Source: Burkholderiaceae bacterium (lineage in GTDB: Bacteria > Pseudomonadota > Gammaproteobacteria > Burkholderiales > Burkholderiaceae_C). From it: a DNA stretch of 64,000 nt. How positions within the stretch are numbered: the stretch's first letter is position 1; every line of letters begins with the position of its first letter. The translations under genes were made by a program, and so were the position numbers. Shown piece after piece: positions 57,304 to 64,000 of the stretch. The notes below the pieces were generated by a model that ran no database searches, had not been told where the DNA came from, and was given only the letters and a program-made list of their open reading frames with translations. Where the stretch lies: contig JAGOPK010000003.1 of NCBI GenBank assembly GCA_017992055.1, positions 310,001 to 374,000 of the forward strand, given 5' to 3'.

Positions 57304-58196
57304 GGTGCAGGCTGCTCGGAACGGTAGGGCACCTCGGCCAGGCCGCGCACGCCCAGGCCGCTGATCTCCACCAGCGCGCCGGCGGCGGGATCGTCGCTGC
57401 GCAGCACATTGCCGCTGTCGCGGATGCTGGTGACATAAAGCCGGTCCAGCGCCGGCCCGCCGAAGGCCGGACAGCTGGGATAGGGCACCGGCAGGTCCAG
57501 CAGGCGCAGCAGCCGGCCATCCGGTGCATAACAGGCCAGTCGGGCGGCCATCACCAGGGCCACCCACAGGCAGCCATCGGCATCGACGGTGGCGCCGTCG
57601 GGGCCGCTGCCCTGGCTGCGGGTGTCGGCGAACACCTGTTCGTTGGACAGGCTGCCGTCCACCGCATAGTCCCAGCGGCGGATCAGGCCCGACAGGCTGT
57701 CGGCAAAGTACAGCCGGCGCCCGTCGGGGCTGAAGCAGATGGCGTTGGACACGGCGATGCCGCCGGCGATCAGCGTGCTGACGCGCCCGTCGTGCTCCAG
57801 CCGGTACAGCGAGCCCTCGGCATCGCGCCGGTGCAGCACCATCGAGCCGCAGACGAAGCGGCCCTCGCGGTCGCAGCGGCCGTCGTTCAGGCGCATCGGC
57901 GGCTTCGGGTGCTGCACCGCGGCGCGTGGCGTGACGGCGCCGCTGGCCAGGTCCAGCAGCGCAAAGCCGTCGGCCAGCGCCAGCAGCAGGCGGTTGGCAT
58001 CGGTGGTCAGCGCGATGGAGCCCAGGTCCTGCGGCGCATCCCAGTGCTGCAGCACCCCGCCCTGCTGCGGGCACCAGCGCTGCACGCGACGGCCGCGCGC
58101 ATCCACCCAGTACAGGGCCTGCGCCGACGCATCCCACAGCGGGCTTTCGCCGAGCAGGTCGCGCCGGAGCAGCGGCAGCTGCAGGCTGGGCGTCAT
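57300..58196 (-). CDS. SMP-30/gluconolactonase family protein inside the liv operon
   Basis: The 298-residue propeller has Glu17 (GESPLW), Asn104 (MRLNDGRCDREGRFVCGS), Asn151 (VSNAICFSPDGRRLYFAD) and GPDGATVD, the metal-site positions of SMP-30. It is a different protein from the lactonase at 17981. It lies between the binding-protein gene and livG, and overlaps livG by ATGA. A lactonase here suggests that the imported compound or its breakdown product passes through a lactone. Confidence 0.87.
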   Translation of the reverse strand: MTPSLQLPLLRRDLLGESPLWDASAQALYWVDARGRRVQRWCPQQGGVLQHWDAPQDLGSIALTTDANRLLLALADGFALLDLASGAVTPRAAVQHPKPPMRLNDGRCDREGRFVCGSMVLHRRDAEGSLYRLEHDGRVSTLIAGGIAVSNAICFSPDGRRLYFADSLSGLIRRWDYAVDGSLSNEQVFADTRSQGSGPDGATVDADGCLWVALVMAARLACYAPDGRLLRLLDLPVPYPSCPAFGGPALDRLYVTSIRDSGNVLRSDDPAAGALVEISGLGVRGLAEVPYRSEQPAP

Positions 58197-58227
58197 CGCG
58201 CAGGCCGTCGGATGCAGGAGCGCTGGC

Positions 58228-59433
58228 TCACTTCTTGGCGACGAAGTCGCAGCCGCCTTCGGCCAGCGGACGGAACACCTGGTCGGCCGGCAGCTCGCCC
58301 AGCACCTCGTAGTGGTCGGACTTGCCCTTCATCTGCGCCGGCGCCTTGACGCGCACCGCATACACCGGGCGCAGCGCCTGGCCGTCCTCGCGGATGCTGA
58401 CGTTCTTGGCCGTCATGTCGTTGATCGGCGTGGACTTCATCTTGGCCATCACCGCCGGGCCGGCGTCGCTGCCGGCGGCCTGCACGGCCTTCAGGTAGTG
58501 CGTGACCGCGCTGTAGGTGCCGGCGTGGATGTAGGTCGGCGGCTGGTTGTTCAGCCGCGGCATGAAGCGCCGCGCCCACTGGCGCGATTCTTCGGTGCGG
58601 TCCCAGTACCAGGGGTCGGTGAAGGTCAGGCCCTTGGCCACGTCCTGGCCCATCGCGGCCACGCTGTTGATGGTCATGCCGAACACCGACACGGCCTGGC
58701 CGCCATCGGCGATCTTGAACTCGGCCGCCTGCTTCAGCGCATTCGACAGGTCCAGGCCGGCGTTCAGGATCACGATGGCCTTGGCGCCGCTGCTCTGCGC
58801 CTGCAGCAGATAGGACGAGAAGTCGGTGGCGCCCAGCGGGTGCTTGACCGAGCCGACGACCTTGCCGCCGCCCTCCTCGATGAACTTGGTGGCCGCGTTC
58901 TGGAAGGCGGCACCGAAGGCGTAGTCGACGGTGATGAAGAAGAAGCTCTTGATGCCCTGGTTCAGCAGGGTCTTCACGCCGGCCTTGGGCAGCGAGTAGG
59001 TGTCGACCAGGAACTGCACCGACATCGGCGAGCAGTTCTTGCCGGTCAGCAGGTCGGTCACGGTGCCGGCGATCAGGTAGGGCTTCTGCTTTTCCTTCAG
59101 CAGGCTTTGCACGCCCAGCGCGATCGACGAGGCCGAGCCGCCGACGATGGCATCGACCTTGTCCACGTCCAGCCACTTGCGCGCGGCATTCAGGCCCACG
59201 TCGGGCTTGTTCTGGTCGTCGACCACCAGCAGCTCGACGGTCTTGCCGTTGACCTTGCCGCCGAAGTCCTCGATGGCCATGCGCGCGGCCAGCACCGAGC
59301 CGGGGCCACCGTTGCCGGAATAGGGGCCGGCCATGTCGCTCATGATGCCGATGCGCACCACGTCGTCGGACACCTGGGCCAGTGTGGGCATGGCCAGCGT
59401 GGCGGCCAGGGTGAGGGTCAGTGCCTGCTTCAT
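58228..59433 (-). CDS. LivK-type ABC transporter substrate-binding protein
   Basis: The 401-residue protein has a signal peptide (ALTLTLAATLAMPTLA) and a type I periplasmic binding fold: VVRIGIMSDMAGPYSGNGGPGS, VVDDQNKPDVGLNAARKWLD, and GGSASSIALGVQSLLKEKQKP. The AGGAGAC ribosome site is ideal. The Peripla_BP_6 subtype seen here is common for aromatic-acid uptake systems as well as amino acids. It feeds LivFGHM. Confidence 0.92.
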   Translation of the reverse strand: MKQALTLTLAATLAMPTLAQVSDDVVRIGIMSDMAGPYSGNGGPGSVLAARMAIEDFGGKVNGKTVELLVVDDQNKPDVGLNAARKWLDVDKVDAIVGGSASSIALGVQSLLKEKQKPYLIAGTVTDLLTGKNCSPMSVQFLVDTYSLPKAGVKTLLNQGIKSFFFITVDYAFGAAFQNAATKFIEEGGGKVVGSVKHPLGATDFSSYLLQAQSSGAKAIVILNAGLDLSNALKQAAEFKIADGGQAVSVFGMTINSVAAMGQDVAKGLTFTDPWYWDRTEESRQWARRFMPRLNNQPPTYIHAGTYSAVTHYLKAVQAAGSDAGPAVMAKMKSTPINDMTAKNVSIREDGQALRPVYAVRVKAPAQMKGKSDHYEVLGELPADQVFRPLAEGGCDFVAKK

Positions 59434-59490
59434 CGTCTTGTCTCCTGGGTCGGGGGTCGGTGGTGGCGGGTCAGGGGTGGCGGGCCGGGC

Positions 59491-61143
59491 TCAACCCGGG
59501 TCGGTGGGCAATCGGTGGCCCTGGAACTGTTCGCGCAGCGCGCGCTTCTGCAGCTTGCCGGTGGCGGTGTGGGGCAGGCTGTCGACCAGCTGCACGTCGT
59601 CGGGCTTCCACCAGCTGGCCACCTTGCCGTCGAACCAGTCCAGCAGTTCCTGGCGGCCGGCCTGGGCGCCGGGCTTGAGCTGCACCAGCAGCAGCGGGCG
59701 CTCCTGCCAGCGGCGGTGGGCGACGCCGATCACCGCCGCCTCCTGCACCGCAGGATGGCCGACGGCGACGTTTTCCAGCTCGATCGACGAGATCCACTCG
59801 CCGCCGGACTTGATCACGTCCTTGGCGCGGTCGGTGATCTGGATGTAGCCGTCGCCGTCGATGGTGGCCACGTCGCCGGTGGCAAACCAGCCCTGGGCGT
59901 CGACCGCCGGCTGGTCCAGGCCGAAGTAGCCGGCCGCCACCCAGGGGCCACGCGCCTTCAGCTCGCCGAAGGCCAGGCCGTCGTGCGGCAGCGGCCGGCC
60001 TTCGTCGTCGAAGATCTCGATCTCGACGCCGAAGATGGCGCGGCCGGCCTTGCACTGCACATCGTGGCGGGCCGCGCCCTGCAGGCCCTCGTGCTTGGCC
60101 AGCAGCCGGCCGATGGTGCCCAGCGGGCTGGTCTCGCTCATGCCCCAGGCATGGATGGCGAAGGCGCCGAACATCGCATCGAACTTCTCGATCAGCGCGC
60201 GCGGCGCGGCCGAGCCGCCGATGACCACCCGCTCCAGGCGGATCTGCGACAGGTCCAGCTGGGCGCGGTGGCGCTCGATGTGGTCGAACAGGCCCAGCCA
60301 CACGGTGGGCACGCCCAACGTGAAGTTGCAGCGTTCTTCGGCCAGCAGGCGGTAGATGGCCTCGCCACCGAGGTTGGCGCCGGGCAGCACCAGCTTGGCC
60401 CCGGCCATGGCGCCGGCATAGGGCACGCCCCAGGCATTGACGTGGAACAGCGGCACCACCAGCAGCACGCTGTCGCGCGCCGCCAGGCCCAGGCCGTCGG
60501 CGGCGCAGGCGGCAAAGCAGTGCAGCACCGTGGAGCGGTGGCTGTAGAGCACGCCCTTGGGGTTGCCGGTGGTGCCCGAGGTGTAGCACAGCGACGAGGC
60601 CTGGCGCTCGTCCAGCGCCGGCCAGTCGTACTGCGGCGCGGCCTGGTCGAGCAGGCTTTCGTAGGCCAGCACCTGATCGGCGGCCAGGCCGGCGATCTGC
60701 GGCTTGCCCGCCGCATCGCACAGCGCCACCCAGTGCCGCACCTTGGGGCAGCGCGGCACCAGGGCCGCCACCAGGTCGGCAAAGCCGACATCGAAGCACA
60801 GCACCTCGTCGCCGGCGTGGTCGATGATGTAGGCGATCTGGTCCAGGTGCAGGCGCGGGTTCACCGTGTGCAGCACGGCCCCCATGCCCGGCACGCCGAA
60901 GTACAGCTCCAGGTGGCGGTGGGTGTTCCAGGCCAGGGTGCCCACGCGTGTCGCGTCTGCCACGCCCAGGCCGGCCATGGCGTTGGCCAGGCGCTGGGCG
61001 CGCTCGCCGATCTCGCGCCAGCAACTGCGGTGCTGGCGGCCATCGGCCAGCTGCGAGACGATCTCGCGCTCGCCATGGAAACGCTGCGCATGCGTGAGCA
61101 GGCTGGAGATCAGCAGCGGGCGGTCTTGCATCAGGCCGTGCAT
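59491..61143 (-). CDS. Acyl-CoA synthetase (AMP-binding, medium/long-chain type)
   Basis: The 550-residue protein has the AMP-binding P-loop [18 protein letters not shown] near residue 187, [12 protein letters not shown] near 345, [32 protein letters not shown] near 430, and the acetyl-lysine site TATGKLQKR close to the C-terminus. It resembles the DmdB/fatty-acyl ligase group that makes CoA thioesters of medium acids. It lies between a Bug receptor gene and the LivK gene, so it probably activates the imported acid for the divergent acyl-CoA dehydrogenases. Confidence 0.9.
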   Translation of the reverse strand: MHGLMQDRPLLISSLLTHAQRFHGEREIVSQLADGRQHRSCWREIGERAQRLANAMAGLGVADATRVGTLAWNTHRHLELYFGVPGMGAVLHTVNPRLHLDQIAYIIDHAGDEVLCFDVGFADLVAALVPRCPKVRHWVALCDAAGKPQIAGLAADQVLAYESLLDQAAPQYDWPALDERQASSLCYTSGTTGNPKGVLYSHRSTVLHCFAACAADGLGLAARDSVLLVVPLFHVNAWGVPYAGAMAGAKLVLPGANLGGEAIYRLLAEERCNFTLGVPTVWLGLFDHIERHRAQLDLSQIRLERVVIGGSAAPRALIEKFDAMFGAFAIHAWGMSETSPLGTIGRLLAKHEGLQGAARHDVQCKAGRAIFGVEIEIFDDEGRPLPHDGLAFGELKARGPWVAAGYFGLDQPAVDAQGWFATGDVATIDGDGYIQITDRAKDVIKSGGEWISSIELENVAVGHPAVQEAAVIGVAHRRWQERPLLLVQLKPGAQAGRQELLDWFDGKVASWWKPDDVQLVDSLPHTATGKLQKRALREQFQGHRLPTDPG

Positions 61144-61159
61144 GGCGGTGCTTCCAGAC

Positions 61160-62173
61160 TCAGTCGGGTTTGATGTTCTTGGAGCGGATCACCGGGCCCC
61201 AGGTTTCGATCTGGCGCTTCAGATGATCGGCAAAGGCGGCGCGGCTGACCAGGCGCGGCTCGACACCGGTCTTCATGATCTCCTCGGGCATGCCCTTGGC
61301 GGCCAGCGCGGCATTCAGGTCGGCATGCAGACGCGTCTGCAGCGCGGCGCTGGCGCCGGCCGGCACGAACACGCCGAACCAGCTGCCGGCATCGAACCTG
61401 GCCAGGCCGGGCTCGCCCGATTCGGCCAGCGTGGGTAGCTCGGGCGCCAGCATCGAGCGCTGGGCCGTGCTCACGGCCAGGGCCTTCAGCCGGCCGGTCT
61501 TGACATGCGACAGCGCGGCGGTGGAGTCGAACATGGCCTGCACCTGGCCGCCGATCAGATCGGCCAGCGCCGGTGCATTGCCGCGGTAGGGCACGTGGAT
61601 GATGGGCACGCCGATGGCGGCGCCGAACATCTCCGACATCACATGCACGCTGGAGCCGTTGCCGCTGCTGGCAAAGGCCGCCGGCGCGGCACCCGAAGCC
61701 GCGCGCGACTTGAGCCAGCGCACGAACTCGCCCACATTGCTGGCCGGCACCGACGGGTGCACCAGCAGCACGCCGGTCGATTCGCCGATCAGCGCCAGCG
61801 GCGCCAGCGACGACGGCGCATAGGGCAGGTTGGGCAGCATCAGCTGGTTGCCGACGAACCCGAAGCTGGTGACCAGCAGGGTCGAGCCGTCGGCCGGCGC
61901 ACGCGCCGCGGCGGCGGTGCCGATGACCGTGCCGCCGCCGGGCTTGTTGTCCACCAGCACGGTATTGCCCCAGGCCTCGGCCAGGCGCTTGGCCAGCGAG
62001 CGCGCCAGGCTGTCGGTCACGCCGCCGGCGGCATAGGGCACCAGCAGGGTCACGGTGCGCGGCAGCGCCACCGGCTCCTGGGCCTGGCTGTGCAGGGCCC
62101 AGCCGAGCGCGGCGGCGGTCGCGAGCTGCAGCCAGCGGCGGCGTTGCGGCGATGCGGGGCGGTGGATGCTCAT
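61160..62173 (-). CDS. Bug/TctC-family periplasmic binding receptor (third)
   Basis: The 337-residue protein has a signal peptide with an Arg-rich n-region (SPQRRRWLQLATAAALGWAL). Bug landmarks follow: LPRTVTLLVPYAAGGVTDSLARSLA, VLVDNKPGGGTVIGT, IIHVPYRGNAPALADLIGGQVQAMF. It is the first gene of the ten-gene minus-strand unit. A Bug receptor and a LivK receptor in one operon is redundant for import; one may act in sensing. A TetR-type operator candidate lies 15 bases before its start. Confidence 0.9.
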   Translation of the reverse strand: MSIHRPASPQRRRWLQLATAAALGWALHSQAQEPVALPRTVTLLVPYAAGGVTDSLARSLAKRLAEAWGNTVLVDNKPGGGTVIGTAAAARAPADGSTLLVTSFGFVGNQLMLPNLPYAPSSLAPLALIGESTGVLLVHPSVPASNVGEFVRWLKSRAASGAAPAAFASSGNGSSVHVMSEMFGAAIGVPIIHVPYRGNAPALADLIGGQVQAMFDSTAALSHVKTGRLKALAVSTAQRSMLAPELPTLAESGEPGLARFDAGSWFGVFVPAGASAALQTRLHADLNAALAAKGMPEEIMKTGVEPRLVSRAAFADHLKRQIETWGPVIRSKNIKPD

Positions 62174-62187
62174 GGTGCTGAAGTCAT

Positions 62188-62201
62188 TAACCGATCGGTA
62201 A
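62188..62201. promoter_or_regulatory. TetR-type operator candidate at the Bug side
   Basis: TAACCGATCGGTAA is palindromic except for one pair and is centred on CCGATCGG. It lies 15 bases before the Bug start. It resembles operators of TetR regulators of acyl-CoA metabolism (ACCG-N-TCGGT type) and matches the site at 62361 in the pattern TNACCGNTCGKTNA. Confidence 0.6.
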
Positions 62202-62360
62202 GTGACGGCATGCTAATCCGCGTTCCAACCCGCTGACAACCCAGAATGGCAGAGGGTTTTCCTGTAGTCGGGTCAGTCGCCAGGCCCCGGAGGTCCTCCC
62301 ATTGAAATGCCCATGCGGCGGGCACGGAAACATCCCTAGGGACCAACCCTAGTTGGCTAC

Positions 62361-62374
62361 TTACCGGTCGTTTA
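62361..62374. promoter_or_regulatory. TetR-type operator candidate at the acyl-CoA dehydrogenase side
   Basis: TTACCGGTCGTTTA lies 13 bases before the acyl-CoA dehydrogenase ATG and shares the pattern TNACCGNTCGKTNA with the site at 62188. The two sites bracket the 214-base divergent region and could let one regulator shut both units. No TetR gene for it is in the window. Confidence 0.55.
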
Positions 62375-62387
62375 GTAGATTTGCGGC

Positions 62388-63566
62388 ATGACCTCCGGAT
62401 CCGCCCTTCCCGATGCCGCCGAGATCGACTACGACGCCTTCCGGCGCGAGGTCGATGCCTTCGCCCTGAGCCAGTGCCCTGGCGAACTGCGCGAGCGTGT
62501 GCGCAGCAATGCCAAGCTGGGCCGCGAAGACTACGCCGCCTGGCAGCGCATCCTGCATGCGCGCGGCTGGGCCGCGCCAGGCTGGCCGCAGGCCTTTGGC
62601 GGCACCGGCTGGGACATGCGCCAGCGCTACCTGTTCGAGTCGGTGATGGCCGAGCGCGACTGCCCGCCGCAATACCACCATGGCCTGGGCCACATCGGCC
62701 CGGTGCTGCTGCACTTCGGCACGCCCGAGCAGCACCGGCGCTTCATCCCCGGCATCCTGGACGGCAGCGACTGGTGGTGCCAGGGCTATTCGGAACCCGG
62801 CGCGGGCTCGGACCTGGCCTCGCTGAAGACCCGGGCCGTGCGCGAAGGTGACGACTATGTGGTCAGCGGCCAGAAGATCTGGACCTCGCATGCCCACGAG
62901 GCCGACTGGATGTACACCCTGGTGCGCACCAGCAGCGAAGGCCGCAAGCAGGAGGGCATCACCCTGCTGCTGATCCCGCTGTCCACGCCGGGCATCCGCA
63001 TCCAGCCGATCCGCACCATCGACGCCTGGCACCATGTCAACGAGGTCTTCCTCGACGAGGTGCGCGTGCCGGTGGCCAACCGCCTGGGCGAAGAAGGCGG
63101 CGGCTGGAAGTGCGCCAAGTTCCTGCTCGACCGCGAGCGCCTGGCGCCGGCCATCGTGCTGCGCCTGGAGCGGCTGCTGCAGCAGGTGGCGGCCCAGGTG
63201 CAGGGCCAGGCCGCCTTTGCCGAGCGCCTGCTGCTGGCCGAGGCCGAGGTGCGCGCGGCGCGCGAGCTGCTGCTGTCGGCCATCGACGACGAGATGAACG
63301 GCCGGCTGCGTGCGGCCAAGTCCTCGGCGCTGAAGCTGCATTGCTCCGAGCTGGCGCAGCGCATCATCGGCATCGCCTTCGACGCGCTGGGCCCGCGCCG
63401 CGCCGCGCGCTTCGTGCCGCTGGCCGGCGACGGCAGCCTGCAGGTGGCCGAGGACGAGCAGAGCAACATGGTCCACAACTACCTGTTCTACCGCTCGCGC
63501 ACCATCGCCGGCGGCACCAGCGAAGTGCAGAAGAACGTGATCGCGCGCGAACTGTTCGGCGCTTGA
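62388..63566 (+). CDS. Acyl-CoA dehydrogenase
   Basis: The 392-residue protein has the full acyl-CoA dehydrogenase layout. Landmarks are the FAD/acyl-binding WWCQGYSEPGAGSDLASLKTRA (about 125-146), GQKIWTSHAHEADWMYTLVRT (160-180), and the C-terminal YLFYRSRTIAGGTSEVQKNVIARELFG. It belongs to the FadE-like group that pairs with a second dehydrogenase gene, as here. It oxidises the alpha-beta bond of an acyl-CoA, probably made by the synthetase encoded on the other side of the divergent promoter. Confidence 0.92.
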   Translation: MTSGSALPDAAEIDYDAFRREVDAFALSQCPGELRERVRSNAKLGREDYAAWQRILHARGWAAPGWPQAFGGTGWDMRQRYLFESVMAERDCPPQYHHGLGHIGPVLLHFGTPEQHRRFIPGILDGSDWWCQGYSEPGAGSDLASLKTRAVREGDDYVVSGQKIWTSHAHEADWMYTLVRTSSEGRKQEGITLLLIPLSTPGIRIQPIRTIDAWHHVNEVFLDEVRVPVANRLGEEGGGWKCAKFLLDRERLAPAIVLRLERLLQQVAAQVQGQAAFAERLLLAEAEVRAARELLLSAIDDEMNGRLRAAKSSALKLHCSELAQRIIGIAFDALGPRRAARFVPLAGDGSLQVAEDEQSNMVHNYLFYRSRTIAGGTSEVQKNVIARELFGA

Positions 63567-63576
63567 AGGAATCCCG

Positions 63577-64000
63577 ATGCAGTTTTCTGCCGACACCATG
63601 TTCCCCGGCGACCTGTTCGAGGCCGCCTCGCGTTTTGCCAGCGATGCCGTGGCCCGCGGCGACCGCCACGATGCCTGGCGCCAGGCCGCGGCCATGGGCT
63701 GGCCGGCTCTGCTGGTCGACGAGGCCCACGGCGGCGCCGGTGGCACGCTGGCCGACCTGGGCGCGGTGATCGAGGGCTGCTCGCGCCAGGCCCTGGGCCT
63801 GCCCCTGGTGCGCCGCTGCGCCCAGGCGCCGGCGCTGCTGATGGCCGCCAGTGCCCAGACCCGCAGCGAGACTGCCGACGAGGCGCTGCGCGCGCTGTGC
63901 GCCGGCGAGATCGACCTCGACGTGGTGGACGGCACTTCGCTGAGTGCCACGCCGCTGGCCGGCGGCGGGCTGCGCCTGGCCGGCACGCTGGAGGCGGTGG
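63577..64000 (+). CDS. Acyl-CoA dehydrogenase, second subunit (cut by the window end)
   Basis: The frame is open from the ATG at 63577 to the window edge, about 141 residues. The start MQFSADTMFPGDLFEAASRF and WRQAAAMGWPALLVDEAHGGAGGTLADLGAVIE match the N-terminal domain of acyl-CoA dehydrogenases. GAAGGA lies about 6 bases before the ATG, and the gene begins 10 bases after the first dehydrogenase. Tandem FadE-like genes of this kind often form heteromeric enzymes for side-chain or cyclic acyl-CoA substrates. Confidence 0.85.
   Translation, partial: MQFSADTMFPGDLFEAASRFASDAVARGDRHDAWRQAAAMGWPALLVDEAHGGAGGTLADLGAVIEGCSRQALGLPLVRRCAQAPALLMAASAQTRSETADEALRALCAGEIDLDVVDGTSLSATPLAGGGLRLAGTLEAV

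Noticed and set aside
57739-61173. A 1,144-codon open frame on the + strand
   Set aside because: It lies opposite livK, SMP-30 and acyl-CoA synthetase genes with clear motifs. Its translation is His/Arg/Gln/Ala-rich low complexity, as expected for an antisense frame in 70% G+C DNA.

Overview
The window is about 70% G+C, densely coded, with third-position G/C bias, many start/stop-overlapping genes, three orphan Bug/TctC-type periplasmic receptors (a Burkholderiales hallmark) and TonB, LivFGHMK and SDR-rich catabolic clusters. It looks like chromosomal DNA of an environmental betaproteobacterium of the order Burkholderiales; I cannot name the genus. No rRNA, tRNA, CRISPR array or insertion sequence was seen.

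Region 1 (1-17138, all + strand) is the baseplate half of an extracellular contractile injection system (eCIS, phage-tail-like). In order it holds a partial beta-rich protein, a DUF4157-OmpA fusion, a tube/LysM-type adaptor, a small tail-X-like protein, a gp27-like hub, a gp5-like OB-fold spike, a PAAR-like tip, gp25, two baseplate-J-like proteins, a tail-I-like protein with a long beta-rich C-terminus, and a DUF6519 protein carrying two Ig-like repeats. Most junctions overlap by 1 to 4 bases. Sheath, tube, ATPase and terminator genes are not here and should lie to the left.

Region 2 (17194-32598) is a sugar/glycoside catabolic locus. A FadR-type regulator and an SMP-30 lactonase are followed by an 11-gene minus-strand run (31295 down to 18884): TonB receptor, MFS, TIM-barrel alpha and small beta of a C-glycoside-deglycosidase-like enzyme, a TIM-barrel isomerase, a two-subunit GMC dehydrogenase, a Gfo/Idh/MocA dehydrogenase, a second beta/alpha pair, and a DHA2 exporter. 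A divergent LacI regulator faces two palindromes. The gene set predicts uptake of a plant glycoside, 3-oxidation of its sugar, and elimination of the aglycone. The double alpha/beta set makes this the most interesting part of the window.

Region 3 (32600-39763) holds two SnoaL-like proteins, a TetR regulator with an SDR target and matching operators, a VOC protein, a further Gfo/Idh/MocA enzyme, a PcaF-type thiolase divergent from an enoyl-CoA hydratase, and a Tat-exported alpha/beta-hydrolase that lacks the nucleophile serine.

Region 4 (39787-47938) is a sugar-acid locus: DUF1537 kinase and DeoR regulator divergent from PdxA2, a sialidase-fold protein, a Bug receptor, an Fe-alcohol dehydrogenase, a DHDPS/NanA-family aldolase and an SDR. 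A 10-bp-periodic direct-repeat array lies between the divergent units.

Region 5 (47954-64000) has an SDR/Bug/alkylsulfatase unit, an NTF2-like gene, and a 10-gene minus-strand operon (Bug, acyl-CoA synthetase, LivK, SMP-30, LivG, LivF, LivH, LivM, two SDRs). That operon is divergent from two acyl-CoA dehydrogenases, the second cut by the window end. A pair of related TetR-type operators sits at the two ends of the shared intergenic region. This unit probably imports and CoA-activates a carboxylic acid.
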